Shown here: one piece after another, positions 7,213 to 14,917 of the stretch
Layout of the letters: each line of letters opens with the position of its first letter
Numbering within the stretch: position 1 is the stretch's first letter
DNA from: 2-12-FULL-60-19 sp041483675
GTDB lineage: Bacteria > Desulfobacterota > Binatia > UBA9968
NCBI GenBank assembly: GCA_041483675.1
Contig: JBGPGE010000027.1
Location: 1-42,997, forward strand
Length of the DNA: 42,997 bases
Direction: 5' to 3'
Position numbers and translations under genes: made by a program
The notes under the pieces: model-generated
Told to the model about the DNA's origin: nothing
Databases searched by the model: none
Seen by the model: only the letters and a program-made list of their open reading frames with translations

Positions 7213-7317
7213 TCGAACACGGGGTTCGAATCCCCGTGTTCGACCAAAGGGGAGAGCTGCCGCTTCTCCCCTTTGGAAACCCCATCGGCTTTGTGCCCGC
7301 CTCAAGAGGCGGGTTTT
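7213..7317 (+). other. Array of three consecutive hairpins in a divergent spacer
   Basis: Three perfect stems follow each other: 12 bp (7213-7224/7232-7243) with loop TTCGAAT, 12 bp (7244-7255/7265-7276), and 8 bp (7296-7303/7306-7313) with loop AA and a TTTT tail. The first resembles a tRNA T-arm stacked on part of an acceptor stem, but no D-arm or anticodon arm precedes it, so it is not a tRNA gene. Possible readings are a small structured RNA ending in its own terminator, a leader for the downstream chrA, or the 3' end of a tRNA left by an integration event. Confidence 0.6.
7296..7317 (+). terminator. Rho-independent terminator-like hairpin
   Basis: A perfect 8-bp GC-rich stem (CCCGCCTC/GAGGCGGG) with a two-base loop is followed at once by TTTT. 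It lies upstream of chrA, where it would end any transcript arising from the hairpin array or act as an attenuator in the chrA leader. Confidence 0.65.
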
Positions 7318-7407
7318 ACATTGAATCATGCCTTATATATCGCTCTGCCGGCTATTTTTCCACCGCGAATTGGTTTTGTCCAGCAGGAATGTGATAAGAG
7401 AACGCCC

Positions 7408-8577
7408 ATGACTCTCTGGGAGCTTGTCCGCTATTTCCTCTACCTCGGCACATTCGGCTTCGGCGGGCCTGTCGCGCTAGTCGGCTTCATGCACAGAGAC
7501 CTCGTCGAGCAACGAGGTTGGATCACCGAAGATACGTATAAGCTGTCCCTCGCGCTCGCGCAGATCATGCCGGGACCGCTCGCGGCACAAGTTGCCATCG
7601 CCATCGGCTATTTCGAGGGCGGCGTCCTGGGCGCAACGCTCGCCGGTTTAGCTTTCGTGATTCCCTCGTTTCTTATGGTGGTCGCCATCTCGATGGCCTA
7701 CGTCGCTTACGGCGGGTTGTGGTGGATGCAGGCGCTTTTCTACGCGATCGGCGCAACGGTCATCGCCATCATCGCCATCGCCGCTTACAAGCTCGCCCGC
7801 AGCACCAACAAACGCGACCCACTACTTTGGGGAATTTTCGCGCTGCTCACCGTGGTAACCGTGTGGGCCCAGGCCGAGCTGGCGGAGTTTTTTATCACCG
7901 CGGGGCTGGCGGTTCTCCTCGTTCGGGCGTGGCCGGGTTGGAAACGGGGTCTTCTCATGGGACTGGGCGGCGCAGCCTTGGGTTTGGGTATCTGGCTGCT
8001 GGAGGCCTGGCTCCGCCAGGCCGGGACGGCAACCGATTCCGCGGATGTGCTGGTTCAGATTCTTCTCTTTTTTACCAAGGCCGGCGCTTTTGTATTCGGC
8101 AGCGGGCTGGCAATCATTCCCTTTTTGCAACAGGGGGTGGTCCAGCAATTCGGCTGGCTGAGCGAGCACCAGTTCTTAGACGCCGTGGCGGTGGCGATGA
8201 TTACCCCCGGTCCCGTCGTCATAACAGTCGCCTTCATTGGATTTCTCGTCGCCGGGTTCGCCGGCGCCGTCATGGCATCGATCGGTATCTTCCTGCCGGT
8301 CTATTTATTTACCATCGTCCCGGCGCCCTGGTTCAAACGCCACCGGGATAACCCTCAGCTCAAGGCTTTTGTTGACGGCGCCACGGCGGCAGCCACCGGC
8401 GCGATCACGGGCGCGGTGATTGTGTTAGGCGCGCGGGCGATCGTAGACCTGCCGACAGCGGCCATTGGCCTGATCAGCCTGGGCGTTTTATGGCGCTTCA
8501 AACTCCCGGAACCGATTATAGTCACCATCTCCGGACTCGTCGGATTGATTCTCTGGCCGTTGCTGCGGTTGGGGTGA
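7408..8577 (+). CDS. chrA: ChrA-family chromate/anion transporter (first copy)
   Basis: The protein is 389 residues from the ATG at 7408; the frame is open further upstream through the hairpin array, but that part does not look like protein. It has the two-repeat architecture of long-chain CHR transporters. Each half opens with the family motif: FGGPVALVGFMHRD...RGWI near residue 15 and FGSGLAIIPFLQQGVV...FGWL near residue 230. Each is followed by an M/A-x-PGP motif (IMPGPLAAQ, MITPGPVVI) and membrane helices. Such proteins export chromate from the cytoplasm by proton-driven antiport. The ChrB-like gene begins 27 bases after it, so the two should be co-transcribed. Confidence 0.92.
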   Translation: MTLWELVRYFLYLGTFGFGGPVALVGFMHRDLVEQRGWITEDTYKLSLALAQIMPGPLAAQVAIAIGYFEGGVLGATLAGLAFVIPSFLMVVAISMAYVAYGGLWWMQALFYAIGATVIAIIAIAAYKLARSTNKRDPLLWGIFALLTVVTVWAQAELAEFFITAGLAVLLVRAWPGWKRGLLMGLGGAALGLGIWLLEAWLRQAGTATDSADVLVQILLFFTKAGAFVFGSGLAIIPFLQQGVVQQFGWLSEHQFLDAVAVAMITPGPVVITVAFIGFLVAGFAGAVMASIGIFLPVYLFTIVPAPWFKRHRDNPQLKAFVDGATAAATGAITGAVIVLGARAIVDLPTAAIGLISLGVLWRFKLPEPIIVTISGLVGLILWPLLRLG

Positions 8578-8604
8578 GTATCCACACGAAAGGAAGCAAA
8601 AGAT

Positions 8605-9027
8605 ATGAAGTGGGTGACCCGGGCTAGACCGAAGGTGGACCGCGTCGCCTGTCCCTGGTTGATCAAGCGGTTCGTCGATCCTCAGGCCGAGTTTCTCTAT
8701 GTGCCGGCGGAGCAGGTGATGGAAGTGGCGAAGCGTGAGAGCGCTATTCCGTTCGATGTGCCGGACGTTGAGTTGGGTCACAACGGTCCCGAGTGCAGCT
8801 TCGACGCCATAATCAAAAAATACAATCTCGCCGATCCCGCGCTTGAGCGACTGGCGCTGATTGTCAGAGGCGCCGATACGGACGCCAAGGATCTGACGTT
8901 GCAGTCCCCCGGGCTTGAGGCGATTGCCGAAGGCTTCCGGCTCGTTTACCAAAACGACCACGACCTGCTCGAGCGCGAACTGCCCGTTTACGACGCGCTG
9001 TATGCCTACTGCCAAGCCATTCATTGA
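8605..9027 (+). CDS. Chromate-resistance protein, ChrB C-terminal domain only
   Basis: This 140-residue protein corresponds to the C-terminal domain of ChrB: VTRARPKVDRVACPWLIKRF at the start, then FDVPDVELGHNGPECSFDAI, and a final LYQ/ALYAY helix. Full ChrB is about 300 residues, with an N-terminal DNA-binding part that is absent here, so this stand-alone form probably has an enzymatic or sensing role rather than repression. It follows chrA by 27 bases with an AAAGGAAGC ribosome site, and converges with the second chrA (8-base gap). Confidence 0.85.
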   Translation: MKWVTRARPKVDRVACPWLIKRFVDPQAEFLYVPAEQVMEVAKRESAIPFDVPDVELGHNGPECSFDAIIKKYNLADPALERLALIVRGADTDAKDLTLQSPGLEAIAEGFRLVYQNDHDLLERELPVYDALYAYCQAIH

Positions 9028-9035
9028 ACGTAGGA

Positions 9036-10250
9036 TCATAGGCGCGCCAGCGCCTCGCCCCCAAGAGCGGTCAGCACGACGACAAGCCAGGGAGGAAGTT
9101 TCCAGAAGGCAAGAAGCCCGAAGGCAATAAGGCCAAGCCCGAAGTCGGCCGGAGCGTGGATTGCGCTGGTCCACACCGGCTGGTAAAGCGCCGCCAGCAG
9201 CAAGCCCACCACTCCCGCGTTGATGCCGCTGAGCGCCGACTGAAAACTCGACTTGGAGCGCAGCCGATCCCAAAACGGCAGCGCGCCTACGATCAGCAAA
9301 AACGACGGAAGGAAAATTGCAATCAGAGCCAGAAACGCGCCACTCCAACCGTTCATCACCGCGCCAAGATAGGCGGAGAAAGTAAACAGCGGTCCGGGCA
9401 CGGCCTGCGCTGCGCCATATCCCGCGACGAATTGCTCGTTTGTCAGCCATCCCGGACCGACGACTTCCGCCTGGAGCAGCGGCAACACCACGTGGCCCCC
9501 GCCGAAAACCAGCGAGCCGACGCGGAAAAAACTGTCGAAGACCGCTAGCCCGTGGCTGGGAAAGAGTTGGCGCAGGACCGGCAACGCAAAGAGGAGCGCG
9601 AAGAAAATAATCCACGCCGCCACACCCAGCGGTCTGCCGATCGGAAAGCGCATGGACGCGGCTGGAGTGACATTTGCTGCCGGAAACAATCGCCAGCCGA
9701 TCAGCCCTGCCGCCAGGATCGACAGCACCTGGCCAAGCGCGCTCGGCCATGCCAGCGTGACGATTGTTGCAAGGATGGCAAGCGTCGCGCGTTCGCGGTC
9801 GGGACAAAGCGCGCGCGCCATCATCCACACCGCCTGCGCGACCACCGCAACCGCAACTATTTTTAGTCCATGCAGCCAGCCCGCGCCGGCCGCGCCGCCG
9901 AGCGCGCTGACGCCGTAGGCAAAGGCGACAAGCGCGAGGGCCGACGGAAGCGTAAAGCCAAGCCAGGCCGCAAGCGCTCCGGGAAGACCGGCGCGGGCGA
10001 TGCCGATCGCGATGCTTACCTGGCTGCTGGCCGGTCCCGGCAAAAACTGACAGAGCGCCACGAGGTCGGCGTAAGTCTTTTCATCGAGCCATTTCCTGCG
10101 GATCACGTACTCGTCGTGGAAATAACCAAGGTGCGCGATCGGCCCGCCGAAGGAAGTGAGTCCCAAACGGGTAGAGGCTCTCAACACTTCGAGTGCGGTA
10201 CCATTTCCACTCTCGGAGATCCCTTTTTCGTCTATAACTTTCGTCTTCAT
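9036..10250 (-). CDS. chrA: ChrA-family chromate/anion transporter (second copy)
   Basis: This is a two-repeat CHR transporter of about 404 residues. The first half has TSFGGPIAHLGYFHDEYV...RRKWLDE and CQFLPGPASSQ; the second has LVFGGGHVVLPLLQAEVV...GWLTNEQF and AQAVPGPLFTF. About ten hydrophobic helices are visible. It differs clearly from the copy at 7408 and matches the other bacterial ChrA subgroup, so the pair is not a recent duplication. The ATG at 10250 is chosen; a GTG two codons upstream (10256) is the alternative. No clear ribosome site is visible. It is divergent from the TauE-like permease, sharing a ~70-bp spacer. Confidence 0.92.
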   Translation of the reverse strand: MKTKVIDEKGISESGNGTALEVLRASTRLGLTSFGGPIAHLGYFHDEYVIRRKWLDEKTYADLVALCQFLPGPASSQVSIAIGIARAGLPGALAAWLGFTLPSALALVAFAYGVSALGGAAGAGWLHGLKIVAVAVVAQAVWMMARALCPDRERATLAILATIVTLAWPSALGQVLSILAAGLIGWRLFPAANVTPAASMRFPIGRPLGVAAWIIFFALLFALPVLRQLFPSHGLAVFDSFFRVGSLVFGGGHVVLPLLQAEVVGPGWLTNEQFVAGYGAAQAVPGPLFTFSAYLGAVMNGWSGAFLALIAIFLPSFLLIVGALPFWDRLRSKSSFQSALSGINAGVVGLLLAALYQPVWTSAIHAPADFGLGLIAFGLLAFWKLPPWLVVVLTALGGEALARL

Positions 10251-10320
10251 AACCACGAACGGCGGCTACGCCTGGCATTCGCCTCCCCCTTATGGCATAA
10301 GTCGGAAAGTTCCGCATCAG

Positions 10321-11067
10321 ATGACGCACGATTTTTTTCTCGCCATCGCCGTAGCCCTCGCGGCCGCGCTCTACGCTTCCGTAGGACACGGCGGCGCCTC
10401 GGCCTACCTGGCCATTCTTACACTGGCCGGCCGCGTCCGTCCTGAAATCGCCGTGACCGTTCTGGTGATGAATGTTTTGGTCTCGTCCATCAGTTGGTTC
10501 CGCTTCCAGCAGGCGCGCCATTTCGACGCGCCGTTGACCTTCGCTTTCCTCGTCTTTTCCGCCCCCGCAGCTTTTGTCGGCGGCCTGCTGCCGATATCGC
10601 CGCGCCTTTTCAGCCTTGTCTTGGGATGCGCCCTGGTGGCCGCGGCGGCGCGCCTGCTGCTTCCCGATCCTCGACCGCATGTCGCAGCGCGGCCGCAAGG
10701 AAAAGCCCTCTGGATCGCGGCCGCCGTCCTGGGCACGAGCCTGGGGCTCCTTGCAGGCCTGACCGGAGTGGGGGGCGGGCTTTACTTGTCCCCGCTGCTG
10801 CTTTTCCTGGGATGGAAGGACGCAAAGGGGGCCGCCGGGATCACTTCGCCTTTCATCGCGATCAACTCCGTAACCGGCATCGCCGGCCGGCTGATGCGTG
10901 GGGAAGCCTTCGACCCGTCGCTCTGGCCGCTGGTCGCCGCCGCCGTCATCGGCGGATTCATCGGCGCGCGTTGGGGCGCTAACCATGCCACGCCGCTCGC
11001 TCTGCGCCGGCTACTCGGCGTCGTCCTGTTGCTCGCGGGCGCCAAGCTCCTTTTCGGCGGGGGATGA
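10321..11067 (+). CDS. TauE/SafE-family membrane permease
   Basis: This 248-residue, very hydrophobic protein begins with LYASVGHGGASAYLAIL and repeats the pattern in its second half as GLTGVGGGLYLSPLLLFLGW, the duplicated signature of the TauE/SafE (DUF81) family. About eight membrane helices are expected. Family members export sulfite, sulfoacetate or other organic anions. The substrate here is unknown, but the position beside chromate transporters suggests oxyanion handling. The ATG at 10321 is chosen because the upstream in-frame sequence overlaps the divergent gene. Confidence 0.85.
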   Translation: MTHDFFLAIAVALAAALYASVGHGGASAYLAILTLAGRVRPEIAVTVLVMNVLVSSISWFRFQQARHFDAPLTFAFLVFSAPAAFVGGLLPISPRLFSLVLGCALVAAAARLLLPDPRPHVAARPQGKALWIAAAVLGTSLGLLAGLTGVGGGLYLSPLLLFLGWKDAKGAAGITSPFIAINSVTGIAGRLMRGEAFDPSLWPLVAAAVIGGFIGARWGANHATPLALRRLLGVVLLLAGAKLLFGGG

Positions 11068-11162
11068 GTCGAGCGACTAGATCGTCCGCAGGCCATGAAA
11101 AACCCCCCGGCCGTTTAGTGTTCGATACAAGAAGTCCAGCGAAAGAGTCGCAGCACCACCAG

Positions 11163-11252
11163 CGTCATTCCCGCGGACGCGGGAATCCATATCTTTTTGA
11201 ATTTCCTGGATTCCGGCTCGCGCCGGCTACCGCCAGCTTGGCCGGAATGACG
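11163..11252. repeat. Palindromic intergenic repeat (CGTCATTCCCGCG type)
   Basis: The left end is CGTCATTCCCGCGGACGCGGG and the right end GGCCGGAATGACG, with TCCA/TGGA inner edges, so the whole can fold on itself. It belongs to the widespread CGTCATTCC...GGAATGACG class of dispersed repeats. A second copy is at 40316-40393. It lies between the convergent TauE and MFS genes. Confidence 0.75.
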
Positions 11253-11287
11253 GCTAGAATTGGTGCCGAATCTATGAAACGGGCCGT

Positions 11288-12514
11288 CTACCCGGTCTCT
11301 TCCGGTGGTTTTACGTGGCGGAAGACGGCAAAAATCCAGACATCGTAAACAATCTTCAACCCCCCGGCGAGCAGAAACGGCAAGCCGAGAGCGGGCGCCG
11401 CCAGCACCGCAGCCGTAAATAACGGCGCGATCGCCGCGCCGGCGTTGCGCGCCACCGACATGATGCCGGCCGAGGCGGCGCGCTCGCTCGGATCGACTAC
11501 CGCCATCGTGTAGGACTGGCGTGTCGGGACATCGAGTTGTGACAGCAGGTGGCGGGCAAGCAACATGACCACCGCCAGTTCCAGGTTCGGCATGAAAGGC
11601 ACCAGGAGCAGCAGGAAATTCGACGGCAGGTGGGTGAAGACCATCGTGTTCAGCAGCCCAAAACGGCGCGCGATTGCCGGGGCGGCGAGGAACGACAGAG
11701 CGGAGAGAAGGTTGGTGCCGAAGAAGATGCCGCCCAAGGCGTTCGTGTCGGTTTGGTAACGGAGAAAGAACCAGTAGGCGACCAAACTCTGGACGATGAA
11801 GCCGCCGGCGAAAGCATCGAGCGCGAAAAGAGCGGACAGTTTGGTTACGATCCCGCGCGAGCGGTGGACGCCGATCCTGCGGAGATCGACGGCGGATTTT
11901 TTTGTCGCCTCGATAGCCGGAGACAAAAACGCAAACAGGACCAGCATCAGGAGGGCGCAAGCGACATAACCCCAGATCAGGAGGCGATAGCCGGCGAGGG
12001 CAGCCACGGAAGCGAGCGAAGGCAAACCGACGGCCAGCGCGCCGAGCGCCCCGGCGAGCGACCCGACAAGATTATAGGCGGAGAAAGCGGCGGTCCGGCT
12101 CCGATCGCGAGTCGTCTGGGGCAGAATCGCCTGTTCGATCGAAAGAAACGGCCCCACCTCTTTGCCCGACGGGCTGATGGTGCCTAACATCGCCGCGACT
12201 GCCAGCAGGATGAAATTGTCGGTGGCGGCAAATGCGAGGCCGGCCAGCGCCATTAACGCCGCTCCGATCATCAAGAGCGCTCTCCGACCGAAGCTGTCCG
12301 CGACCGCCGTAAGGATCACCGTCATGACCGCGCCGCCTCCCAGCGCCGCGGTAAAGATCCAGCCGATCGCTAGTTTATCCAAGCCGAGGGCGTCGAGGTA
12401 AAGCCCGAGGATAACGGACAGGAAGCCGTAAGCGAATGAGCGGACGGCGCAGGTGAAAAAGAGCAGCCGTCCGTCACGGGAAAGTTCGAGCGACCAGTGG
12501 GAGGGTAGAGGCAC
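11288..12514 (-). CDS. Major facilitator superfamily transporter
   Basis: This 408-residue protein has twelve likely membrane helices. The loop between helices 2 and 3 reads AVADSFGRRALLMIGAALMA, the MFS signature (G-x-x-x-D-x-x-GRR/K). A second characteristic segment, SVARNAGAAIAPLF, lies near residue 350, typical of drug/H+ antiporter-like members. The substrate cannot be assigned. It lies 15 bases downstream of the SDR gene on the same strand, probably in one transcript. The ATG at 12514 has only a weak GGGAG-like site. Confidence 0.88.
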   Translation of the reverse strand: MPLPSHWSLELSRDGRLLFFTCAVRSFAYGFLSVILGLYLDALGLDKLAIGWIFTAALGGGAVMTVILTAVADSFGRRALLMIGAALMALAGLAFAATDNFILLAVAAMLGTISPSGKEVGPFLSIEQAILPQTTRDRSRTAAFSAYNLVGSLAGALGALAVGLPSLASVAALAGYRLLIWGYVACALLMLVLFAFLSPAIEATKKSAVDLRRIGVHRSRGIVTKLSALFALDAFAGGFIVQSLVAYWFFLRYQTDTNALGGIFFGTNLLSALSFLAAPAIARRFGLLNTMVFTHLPSNFLLLLVPFMPNLELAVVMLLARHLLSQLDVPTRQSYTMAVVDPSERAASAGIMSVARNAGAAIAPLFTAAVLAAPALGLPFLLAGGLKIVYDVWIFAVFRHVKPPEETG

Positions 12515-12529
12515 GTCGAGAAGCTCCCA

Positions 12530-13276
12530 TTAACCCCTGGAGGCGCTGCCCATCGAATTCATCCGCCCGCCGTCGACGGGGAGAATTGCATTAGTAATGT
12601 AGCCCGCTTTCTCGGAAACCAAGAACAACACGGCCTCGGCCACTTCTTCGGGCCGGCCGATCCGTTTGAGCGGGATGTTGTCGTACTCCAACTTCCTGCT
12701 ACCCATCTCCCGTTTGCCGAGCGGCGTGCCGACGATGCCGGAGATGACCGCATTCACCCTGATCTTGTGCGGCGCGAGATCGACCGCCGCCTGGCGCGTC
12801 AGCGCGTTGATCGCGCCTTTGGAGATCGAATAGACCGCCGTGCCGGGGCTGCCCCGCTCACCGGAGCCGGCGGAGATGTTGATAATAACGCCGCCGCCGT
12901 TGTCCTTCATGATTCTCGCCGCGTGCTGAATGCAGATGAAATAGCCGGTCAGATTGATCGCCATGATGCGATTCCACTCCGCGAGCGAGGTTTCCAGAAT
13001 ATCGTTCTTGGTCGAGTGGGCGACGGTGTTGACTAGGATATCGAGCCGGCGATGCTTTTGCTGGACGTGGTCGAATAGTTGCTCCAGCTCTTCGGGCTTG
13101 GAGACATCCGCGGCGAAATAGTCGCCGCCGATCTCTTCGGCGACTCCTTTCGCGTCCTCTTCATGGCGCGAATGGACGATGACCTTCGCCCCCTCGCGCG
13201 CAAACGCGCGCGCAATCTCCAGGCCGATATTGTTGGTCGAGCCGGTCACCAGCGCAATTTTGTTTTTGAGCAGCAT
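12530..13276 (-). CDS. Short-chain dehydrogenase/reductase
   Basis: This 248-residue classical-size SDR has a Rossmann start ALVTGSTNNIGLE, active-site S135 (IINIS), Y149 and K153 (YSISK), and a C-terminal VDGG. It differs from consensus in two places: the glycine motif TGxxxGIG reads TGSTNNIG, and the usual NNAG reads NTVAH. The catalytic residues are kept, so it should still be an NAD(P)-dependent oxidoreductase. The substrate is unknown. It heads a two-gene unit with the MFS transporter; the ATG at 13276 has a GGAGG site upstream. Confidence 0.9.
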   Translation of the reverse strand: MLLKNKIALVTGSTNNIGLEIARAFAREGAKVIVHSRHEEDAKGVAEEIGGDYFAADVSKPEELEQLFDHVQQKHRRLDILVNTVAHSTKNDILETSLAEWNRIMAINLTGYFICIQHAARIMKDNGGGVIINISAGSGERGSPGTAVYSISKGAINALTRQAAVDLAPHKIRVNAVISGIVGTPLGKREMGSRKLEYDNIPLKRIGRPEEVAEAVLFLVSEKAGYITNAILPVDGGRMNSMGSASRG

Positions 13277-13392
13277 GGCGTTCCTCCGTGAATCGATCCT
13301 TCGGCCTCCGAAAGTTATCCTAGAGTTGTCAAGCCGTCAATCATTGCCAACAAGCTTACGGTCGGCTATGAGAAACGAGGGGGGACGCAAAA

Positions 13393-13677
13393 ATGGCAAA
13401 ACTGTGGCCTCTGTTACTGCTGGCTCTTTTCGGTTGCGTGAGCCAGCAGAGCGTCACGCTGGTCCACCCGCAGAGCGGCGCCACGGCAAAGTGCGGCGCG
13501 AGCGGCAGCGGAATCATGTCGGGAGCGGCGGCCGGGCTGGTCGACGATTGCCGAAAAAAATATGAAAGCCAGGGCTACGTGGAGGTGGAAAATCTGACGC
13601 GCGAGCAGCGCGCCGATCTGGAGCGGCGCGGCCTGATGCCCAAGCCCGAGCCGCCGACTTTTCGGATGGGCTACTGA
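13393..13677 (+). CDS. Small lipoprotein
   Basis: This 94-residue protein begins MAKLWPLLLLALFGC, a short signal peptide with an LFGC lipobox, so the mature protein would start at C15 and be lipid-anchored. The mature part has two further cysteines (in AKCGASGS and DDCRKKY) that could form a disulfide. A GLVDDCRKKYESQGYVEVEN segment is followed by a short proline-rich end. No named family is recognised. A GAGGGGGGA ribosome site lies 10 bases before the ATG. It ends one base before the convergent moaA stop. Confidence 0.7.
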   Translation: MAKLWPLLLLALFGCVSQQSVTLVHPQSGATAKCGASGSGIMSGAAAGLVDDCRKKYESQGYVEVENLTREQRADLERRGLMPKPEPPTFRMGY

Positions 13678-13678
13678 T

Positions 13679-14689
13679 CTACCCGCCGAGCGTAATCATC
13701 TCGATCTTTTTGTGATTTTTTGGGTCGTAGTTGGAAGAGCGCATGGCTTCCAGCCGTTCGGCGGAATAGCGGTCTTTCCGGTTGGTCCAGATGGAACTGA
13801 TGAAGTCCAAAATCTCTGCGTCCGTCGCTCCGCGGCGCAACGGACCTTTCAAATCGTGGCCCACGGAGGAGAAGAGACAGGTGACGAGTTTGCCGTCGGC
13901 GGTGAGCCTGGCGCGGTTGCAGCTCGCGCAGAACGGCTCGGTGACGGAGGCGACAATGCCGACTTCGCCCTTGCCGTCGATGAATTCGTAGTCCACCGCC
14001 GGCGCGCTGCCGTTCTCTCGACCCACTTCTCTAAGCGGGAAGCGCGCGTTGATCCTGTCGAAGATATCCTTTTTCGAAACCAGCTTTTCCGAGGTCCAGT
14101 TGTTGGTGTTGCCAACATCCATGTATTCGATGAAGCGCATCGCGAAGCCGTGCTCTCTGGAGAACTCGACCAAGCTCAGGATATCGTCGTCGTTGACGCC
14201 GCGCTCAACCACCGCGTTGATTTTGATCGGGCTTAAGCCGCACGCCTTAACCACGAACAGCCCTTCGAGAACCTTGTCAAGCTCGCCGCGCTTGGTCATG
14301 GCGCGGAATTTATCGGGATCGAGCGTGTCGAGGCTCAGGTTGATGCGTCGCAGTCCCGCCGCCTTGAGCGCTCCGGCTTTTTCGGCCAGGAGCGAGCCGT
14401 TGGTCGTGAGGCAGAGATCTTTGAGCCCTTCCAATTCCGACAGCTCGGCGACCAGCGCCTCTATATTGCGCCGCACCAGCGGCTCGCCGCCGGTAAGCCG
14501 GATCTTTTCAACTCCCAGCCCGACAAAGAGCCGCGCGAGGCGAGCAATTTCCTCGAAGGTTAGAATCTCACGTTTGTCGATCCATTCGTATTCGTCGTGC
14601 GGCATGCAGTAGGTGCAACGAAAGTTGCACCGGTCGGTCACCGAGATCCGCAAGTCTCTCACCGGACGGTTATAGAGATCGCGCAGCAT
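13679..14689 (-). CDS. moaA: GTP 3',8-cyclase (molybdenum cofactor biosynthesis protein A)
   Basis: This 336-residue radical-SAM enzyme carries out the first step of molybdopterin synthesis, conversion of GTP to 3',8-cyclo-GTP. The N-terminal [4Fe-4S] cluster motif is C21-x3-C25-x2-C28 (DRCNFRCTYCMP). The C-terminal cluster cysteines, which bind GTP, are C254, C257 and C271 (CASCNRAR...VTC). The C-terminus ends in LGG, matching the essential GG tail of MoaA. Length and motifs are canonical. No moaC or other cofactor gene is adjacent; the only other cofactor-related gene in the window is at 6197-7186. Confidence 0.96.
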   Translation of the reverse strand: MLRDLYNRPVRDLRISVTDRCNFRCTYCMPHDEYEWIDKREILTFEEIARLARLFVGLGVEKIRLTGGEPLVRRNIEALVAELSELEGLKDLCLTTNGSLLAEKAGALKAAGLRRINLSLDTLDPDKFRAMTKRGELDKVLEGLFVVKACGLSPIKINAVVERGVNDDDILSLVEFSREHGFAMRFIEYMDVGNTNNWTSEKLVSKKDIFDRINARFPLREVGRENGSAPAVDYEFIDGKGEVGIVASVTEPFCASCNRARLTADGKLVTCLFSSVGHDLKGPLRRGATDAEILDFISSIWTNRKDRYSAERLEAMRSSNYDPKNHKKIEMITLGG

Positions 14690-14735
14690 CGAATTTACTA
14701 TGCATCAAAGAATCAGGGGCCGCAAGGGTCGGCTT

Positions 14736-14873
14736 AGTGGTGACTCATTTTGGCATTGCTCGGCGAAAATTGCCGTTCGCCCTTCGACTCACTCAGGACG
14801 AACGGCTACTGTGCTCACGGCTCGTTCGTGGTGAGCCCCGTCGAACCATGAACGGGCAAAGTGAGTCACTACT
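14736..14873. repeat. Intergenic element with 18-bp terminal inverted repeats
   Basis: The ends AGTGGTGACTCATTTTGG (14736) and the complement of 14856-14873 match at 15-16 of 18 positions. Inside, a CCGTTCGCCCTTCGACTCAC piece faces a CGTTCGTGGTGAGCCCCGTC piece, the well-known CCTTCGAC...GTCGAA type of dispersed palindrome. It occupies most of the spacer between moaA and the histidine kinase. It has no coding capacity and resembles a MITE or REP-like element. Confidence 0.7.
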
Positions 14874-14917
14874 GTCGGCTTTGACGCGAGATACCCATCT
14901 GATATCGTACCGCTTAT

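Noticed and set aside
7205..7243. Possible tRNA gene (T-arm-like TTCGAAT loop)
   Set aside because: No D-arm, anticodon arm or correctly placed CCA. The element is a simple 12-bp hairpin.
7198..7407. N-terminal extension of the first ChrA
   Set aside because: The extension would translate the hairpin array. The family N-terminus matches the ATG at 7408.
10081..10986. 301-residue minus-strand ORF rich in Arg/Gly/Gln
   Set aside because: Composition is typical of an antisense shadow of GC-rich genes. The TauE permease on the plus strand is clearly real.
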